A stretch of 64,000 nt of DNA from Diadema setosum. Lineage: Eukaryota; Echinodermata; Echinoidea; Diadematoida; Diadematidae. Under the pieces are notes generated by a model, which had not been told where the DNA came from, made no database searches, and saw only the letters and a program-made list of their open reading frames with translations. Where the stretch lies: assembly GCA_033980235.1 (NCBI GenBank), contig CM067065.1, positions 6,961,328 through 7,025,327 of the forward strand. Direction: 5' to 3'. Both the position numbers and the translations under genes were made by a program. This document shows, piece after piece, positions 58,401 through 64,000 of the stretch; the first letter of the stretch is position 1, and the number at the start of each line of letters is the position of its first letter.

Positions 58401-59296
58401 ACTTCAATTACTCTTACGCTAGACATTTTTTTTTTGTTTTTGTTTTCCATGTTCAAACGTTATCAAATAAAACTGTGTGAAACAAAACTAAATTTTCAAT
58501 TAATTGAAACTCGAATCATCCCATCTTTGTGGTTGAGAGATTTGTGTTGGTCGTGCGGGTGTGCTTTCCCAGGACTGTTGGAAGATATTACCTTTTTACA
58601 CGTTCAAGTCTTTTCAGGCACAGAATATTCATATTTTTTTCTGTCAATTATTTCTCCGACATTAAGAATTGTAATGATGTTCAGATAAATTCACAGTCAA
58701 CATAACAAACGAAAATTGCACAATAAAGTATTACTGACAGTGACATATAGGATAGTAACTATCATAAGAATCTAAGATGAAAATCATAACCCCATTAAAA
58801 GGGTATTTCTAACAACATATTCCTTTGTAGAGGGAGACAAACTGAAGAAACTCAAAAATTTGAGCCTTCACCCCTCTGAATAATATCTTTCTTTCATTTA
58901 ACATATTCCTTATCATAATCATGAATTGCAAAAAGAAAAGGAAATCATCAAAGAATGGACTTCTTAAAATATTATAAAATAATGAAGAATAACAGGTACA
59001 TGCTAAGGAATGAACTCTCCCCTCAAAAGCGTGTTTCCGTCAATGTGTTTATCTCTTGACCAACTTTCAGTGATAAAATGGACCTGCGTTTCTACTTTTT
59101 TCGACATTACATGTAGCGTGTACAAAAGTAAAAACTTTGTGCTGAGATTTCAAAAACTTTGTTATAAAGATGGACGTGTCTTAGGTAACGTTAACTTTAA
59201 TTTAAATTCTGTATAAAAAGAATACTGTTTTTACACAGATGAATTCAATTTTAATTTCTAGGACACGAATAAGAAACATCTCTGTTCAGTTATGGG

Positions 59297-59711
59297 ATTG
59301 TCCCCCAGGAGACGTCCCCGGGGCAGTTGTCAGGTGGGAGTTGTCCTCCGGGGGAGTTGTCCTCCGGGGGAGTTGTCCCCCGGGGGAGTTGTCCCCGGGG
59401 GGAGTTGTCCCCGGGGGAGTTGCCCCCCGGGGGAGTGGTCCTCCGGGGGAGTGGTCCTCCGGGGGAGTGGTCCCTCGGGGGAGTTGTCCCCCGGGGGAGT
59501 TGTCCCCCGGGGGAGTTGTCCTCCGGGGGAGTTGTCCCCCGGGGGAGTTGTCCCCCGGGGGAGTAGTCCCCCGGGGGGTTGTCCCCCGGGGGAGACGTCC
59601 TCCGGGGGAGTAGTCCTCCGGGGGAGACGTCCTCCGGGGGAGTGGTCCTCCGGGGGAGCTGTCAGGTGGGAGTAGTCCCCGGGGGACTAGTCCTCCGGGG
59701 GAGTTGTCCTG
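59297..59711. repeat. GC-rich minisatellite, right arm
   Basis: Inverse counterpart of 55010-55378, consensus GGGGGAGTTGTCCCC, about 27 units. The number and order of variant units differ from the left arm, so the arms have changed independently or by slippage. Confidence 0.9.
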
Positions 59712-59725
59712 ATACGGTATTGGAC

Positions 59726-60563
59726 ATATGTATGTCGCCAATGATTATCGATCTATCTATATGAAAATTAAGATATAACACATGTTATTATAAATAACCG
59801 ATGTATTATGACACAAATTGTCTAATCATGGTGCAAAACACTTTTACAATGCTAATGAAATTGAAGAGATTTGATGTGCTTGTAAAGAAAATGTCATAAA
59901 GAGCATAAATCAAATCAAATCAAACCAAGTTATGATAAAGCATTACTGCTGAGGTTTATCTTGCTGCCATCTTCTACAGTTATGTATCTTGAAATCACAT
60001 TTTATCGTTTGTAATTATGATGCCCTTATGACCCATTTTCAACCTACATTCATCAGGTTGCTGTATGCATGAATATATTTTGAGATATCGAATTATAACA
60101 CATTTAGTGATTCACGTTTCACAGGCTTTGCTTTTCAACGAATTACTTTTTTTTTATTGGTGAACTTTCTTCTTCTTTTTTTGTAAACCTTCCAAAGAAT
60201 TTGTTGATGATTTTGATTATTCTACTTCTGCATACATGTATGTTAGTACGTTTTATCTTTATTATGCATTTCCCATTAACAAAGTGAAAAAAATGACTTG
60301 TGTAAAGTATGCTTGTATTTATTTACAACTCGTTTTCGAGTAGAAATAGAAATGATTATTGAATTGAACTGAATCCACTTAAACGGAATGAAAATGATTT
60401 GAATTGAAAAAAAGTTCACAATGAAAACAACAATCGCATTTAATTAAACACAATACGTCATAATTGTGCGTGCAATTTTCCAAAGTTTAGAAGCCATGAT
60501 GTGACTCAGAGTTCAGATATATATATTCCCATATTCGGTGATAATAGGAAACTCACATACCCT

Positions 60564-60605
<42 letters not shown>

Positions 60606-61438
60606 CTCCACCCCGGTCTCTCATTCTCTTTCTCACCAAGACTCACACACATGTACTCACAACACCGAGGTATTGCTCTGTCTGAAAAAAAAAAAAACGA
60701 TTACAAAGTTTTTCGCGCTCACAAAATGATTCAATTCCTATGGCATTGCCGCTGTTACATTAAACCAACTATTTTAATCAAGCTACACTGTTACCTCTTC
60801 ATTTGGCTGTCAAGCTTATCATGAAAGAAAAAGCTATCCACGATTTACTGAATGACCCATGAGAACAGACCATAATATATTGGGTAACTATACGATAAAG
60901 AAGGCACATTTTCATCAATATAATATATGCTTTATACTGTTACGGAAATACCAACCGTAGTGAACTTCGAAATAACGTCAACGTGACTTAAAATGCAAAG
61001 TTTAGTCATGAGAATCTAAATTACTTGTTATCCAAATATCCAAAAAACAACAAAAAAATACGAAAGTTGTCATAGTTATTCATTAAAAAAAAGAACACTT
61101 TATTTTCTGCACAAAGACGCAGGTACATAACCATTCAGTTTGCCAGTCATTTCTGTTGCATTTACTGGTTGTACATTGCTTTCAAGGTTTGACAAGCAAA
61201 ACCGATAAGAGAGAGAGAGAGAGAGATAGAAAGAGAGAGAGAGAGAGAGAGAAATATATAGCAGATTAATTTTTATTGACACATAGTTGCTTTTCACTGT
61301 CTGCAATATATAACACTCATTCTGCAGGCGCAGGAACTTTATCGAAACAGTAATAAGAGTATGGTCCTGGTGAAAAAGTTTTCTTTTTAAATCATTTCAG
61401 CGAACAAAATTATTGCGAATTTCCTCCTTATCCAGAGG
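59726..61438. other. Anonymous AT-rich DNA with microsatellites
   Basis: AAATCAAATCAAATCAAACC at about 59907 and ATTGAATTGAACTGAA at about 60358 look like tails of CR1-group LINEs without bodies. (CT)n lies at 60567-60601 and (GA)n at 61208-61252. No gene seen. Confidence 0.45.
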
Positions 61439-61588
61439 CAACCGGCGCACGCCCCCCCCCCTTTATTTTTCGTTAAAAACAAAAGAAATAAAAAGAAAAA
61501 AAATGAAATGAAACCCGGAAGTTTCACCAGAAATATTAGTCACGCCCCCCCCCCCCCCCCCTTTGCAGAATTCCTGGATTCGCCCCTG
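61439..61588. mobile_element. Truncated copy of the short TIR element of 7421-9227
   Basis: Shares CCTTTATTTTTCGTTAAAAA, AAATGAAACCCGGAAGT, a long C-run and the right end TTCCTGGATTCGCCCCTG with 9105-9227. The left TIR is missing. Confidence 0.75.
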
Positions 61589-63133
61589 CTTATCGTATCT
61601 ATAACTTCACAAGACAAAGAGCTTCTAGAAGAAAACAACACCAAAGCAATTTCAAGCTGTTTAAAATAGCATTGTTGAGTCTGATCCTTACAGTTATTTT
61701 TCCCAATATAACAAACCACACTTTTACATTCCATTTAATAGCCCCATGCCAATCACTCAAAAAATTAACTAAACTTTACTAAAATTTAATAAAGTGACCC
61801 ATAAGAAAATGCCAGCGTGAACAAAATTAAAACAAAAATTGACAGAGAATTTCTCAAGTAAGGTCCATCTGTTGTCTTACTCAAGTGATCCATGTAGTAC
61901 CAACCATCATTTAGCATCATAGCTTGATGTCTCATAAGCATATTCAGATGGACTATGATTGCCCTTGTTAGTTTCTTTATGTCACACTTCCACGGTTGTG
62001 AATGAGTTATTGACAAGGACTACTACATCCCTTAACTCCTCTATTCACTTTATCTAATCTAAACATCCTCCCCAGGTATAATCTTGTCTCGTGCCTTATT
62101 TCTTCTCCTCTTATAGTTTCATTTCACATTTTACTTTTCCCATTGTAATGTCTTCTTTTAAGCATTAAATGTTTCCTTTTATTAAATCTAGCTCACAATA
62201 AAAAGTGAAAATCGCCTAAACAGGGTCTGCTGTGAAGACAATGTCTACTGCATATTTCGAATTTTTATTTTCCCTCGTCCGACATTAATGTATTTGATAT
62301 CAATCTCACGCCTGTCGATACCGACGAGAAGCTAGATATAATTATGCAGTCTCGTCGAAACGATGTGTTCTTACTGTGATATGTTCTTTTTCATTTAATT
62401 GCATTTTGACAAACCTAGGCAAATTCCTAATCGAATTGTTCACGTGATCTGTGGGGATAGACCTCCGCAAACAACAAAAACGAAAACGAAAACGAAAACA
62501 TCTAAACATTGTTAACCTCTAAGTCTTCATAGCGTCTTGCACATATAAAAACGGGAGCAGGGCTGAGACATTTTGATACAAGGACCTACGATCAACAAGC
62601 TTGCTTTTATGTAGGCTCCATCCTATGAGCAGTTATTCTCACATTTCACCTTTAAAAGATTTTATATTTATATTTTTTATATTTAATCACGGCAATTTGC
62701 TTCAGCAAAGCTGTTCTTCTGCAAATCCGTGAACAATACAAAAGTAGCAGAAATACACACAGAGTGCATATGCAATATTAAAGAAATATATAATGAACAA
62801 GTGTCAGGTAGCAACAAAAACAACGAAACATTCAAAAAGTACAGAAAAAAAGGAAAACGGAGCAAATACCCTAAAGGAACATGTTATTTCAACAATATCA
62901 AGTACAGACAGGGAGAAAGAGAGAGAGAGAAAGAAAAATCCTGGGCAGTTGCTTAGGCTACAGCAGATATACATCAAGAGCTCGTTTGAAACTGGACAGT
63001 GAGAGCTTACATTTCAAACCATAAGTCAACCTATTCTAACACTGGACTCCTCTAAAGGAAAGAGTTCTTTTTTCGACTTCTGTTTTAACCTTAGTTTTAC
63101 ACAATATAAATTTCTTCACATAGCAGCTGATTT
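61589..63133. other. AT-rich DNA, possibly 3' UTR of a minus-strand gene near its right end
   Basis: No frame recognised. On the minus strand possible AATAAA-type signals occur (for example near 62177). (AAAACG)n-like repeats lie at about 62476-62500. Confidence 0.35.
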
Positions 63134-63239
63134 TCAGTTCGGTTCAGGTTCCTCCTGAGGTGGTATACTTCCTTGTGCAGAACCTTTGCCTTCCCCATGA
63201 CTTCTGTCACTTTCTGGACGGTTGCTACTACTGCATCTC
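63134..63239 (-). CDS. Candidate last coding exon of an unknown minus-strand gene
   Basis: On the minus strand a good acceptor (TTTTCACTCTCCAACATAACACAG, read in two parts) ends at 63240. It is followed by 35 codons of polar sequence (RCSSSNRPESDR...GKGSAQGSIPPQEEPEPN) and a stop at 63134. The composition looks like the disordered tail of a protein. No upstream exon found in the window, so it would lie to the right of 64000 or be unrecognisable. Tentative. Confidence 0.3.
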
Positions 63240-63240
63240 T

Positions 63241-64000
63241 GTGTTATGTTGGAGAGTGAAAAGGAACTCATGACATGAATACCCAATATAATAAGTGATT
63301 GAACAGATACTGAAATGTGCAGATGGATTTTGATAGACGGAAAATCTATTTTACAGTAAAGATAATGCATTCACACTTGAAAGGTGTAAGGATTTCCATT
63401 AGAGAGTGATAGCAAATTAGGTGACAAGATTTTGTCTACGCAGTTGTTCTTCTGTCAACCTGTATTACTCTACGTACCTCACATTCAATTAATATCCATA
63501 TTCCATACCGCATTGATACAGCACGCACACACATATGAACAAACACACACACACACACACACACACTATCATTAGGGTTTTTTTTTTTAATTCAAATTTG
63601 TTTTCACTTACAAAGCACACAACATACATTAAATATTTTTTGGCAATAAACAATGAAAATAAAAGATGAAAAGAACTGAGTACATTAATATTCATACTAT
63701 AATGTTATAGGAGCAAAAGTTGCAATGGATAAAGTTGTATAACATGGCTGATGGAAGAGTAAGGGATACAGAGATATGCTACTGCAAACCCAAATCAATG
63801 ACTTTCGTACAGTCATGATATTCACAGAAAATACACCAGAAAAGGATACTGCCAAGGCAAGATAATACTTCATCCTTGCTCACTCTTTCATGAGCAATAC
63901 CTCAAAGAAGTCTTGTAGGCCAATTGTTTATCCCCAAATACATTAATGTTATTCAAATTTCATCACGAACATTTTCCTTTGTTTTGTTTGTTGAGGATTC
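63241..64000. other. Anonymous AT-rich DNA
   Basis: (CA)n at 63542-63567; nothing else recognised up to the window end. Confidence 0.4.

Larger units (their letters stand above)
55000..59716. mobile_element. 4.7-kb foldback element with minisatellite ends
   Basis: Two inverted arms of about 1.06 kb (55000-56057 and 58621-59716) enclose 2.56 kb. The outer 370-430 bases of each arm are a GC-rich minisatellite; the inner 680 bases of each arm are ordinary AT-rich sequence matching at well over 90% by eye. The word GTATTGGAC lies immediately outside both ends (54991-54999 and 59717-59725), a 9-bp target duplication. Length of arms and duplication suggest a Mutator-like element (inference). No transposase frame is visible; the centre contains a Ty3-type integrase relic on the minus strand. 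Confidence 0.8.

Noticed and set aside
61439..61588. Possible independent element with C-runs
   Set aside because: It matches the right half of the element at 7421-9227 and is listed as a truncated copy instead.

Overview
The window reads as nuclear DNA of an animal, most likely a deuterostome marine invertebrate (echinoderm, hemichordate or amphioxus). I cannot fix the species. It is AT-rich, full of microsatellites and homopolymers, and has no dense open reading frames. It is built mainly from transposable elements lying inside each other. The strongest pointer to deuterostomes is the complete Ty3-type retrotransposon at 27.6-36.2 kb. Its pol order (integrase before reverse transcriptase) is the signature of the Gmr1 clade, described from deuterostomes. 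Open frames that start at non-ATG codons, and those that shadow the minisatellites, are not treated as genes.

Layout. 0-9.2 kb: a 5'-truncated L1/Tx1-type LINE (1212-6874, 12-bp target duplication, A tail) is split by a 1.9-kb element whose inverted ends are minisatellites. A second, inverted copy of that element sits at 7.4-9.05 kb inside a short TIR element. 9.2-19.7 kb: small hairpin or MITE-like elements, a decayed LINE (12.19-13.74 kb), a diverged tandem duplication (14.3-15.6 kb) and one candidate host exon (15.78 kb). 19.7-22.5 kb: a 2.8-kb TIR element with eight copies of a 14-bp motif, itself inside an array of TTCGTTA-type repeats. 23.5 kb: a candidate second host exon that joins in frame to the first. 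26.6-36.7 kb: a near-pristine Gmr1-like retrotransposon inserted into a roughly 1.1-kb TIR element, next to a head-to-head relative. 38.9-41.4 kb: candidate exons of a secreted or membrane Ig-domain protein, the best host-gene signal here, plus a SINE. 42.7-47.4 kb: two plus-strand CR1/Jockey-group LINEs, one fairly recent and one decayed. 47.6-52.6 kb: a minus-strand LINE of the same group with only a few breaks; three 431-bp tandem units lie upstream of it. 54.3-54.7 kb: an L1 ORF1 relic. 55.0-59.7 kb: a 4.7-kb element with inverted arms of about 1.06 kb ending in GC-rich minisatellites, flanked by a 9-bp direct repeat and carrying a Ty3 integrase relic. 59.7-64 kb: mostly anonymous DNA, a third copy of the short TIR element and a possible last exon of a minus-strand gene.

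Functional picture. Almost all recognisable coding capacity is for transposition. Only the Gmr1-like element looks structurally intact: LTRs differing by two substitutions and a 2-bp indel, a tRNA-Pro-like primer site, one uninterrupted 1501-codon Gag-Pol frame, a purine tract and a 5-bp target duplication. The host content I can support is fragmentary, and the exon models rest on splice-site reading by eye.
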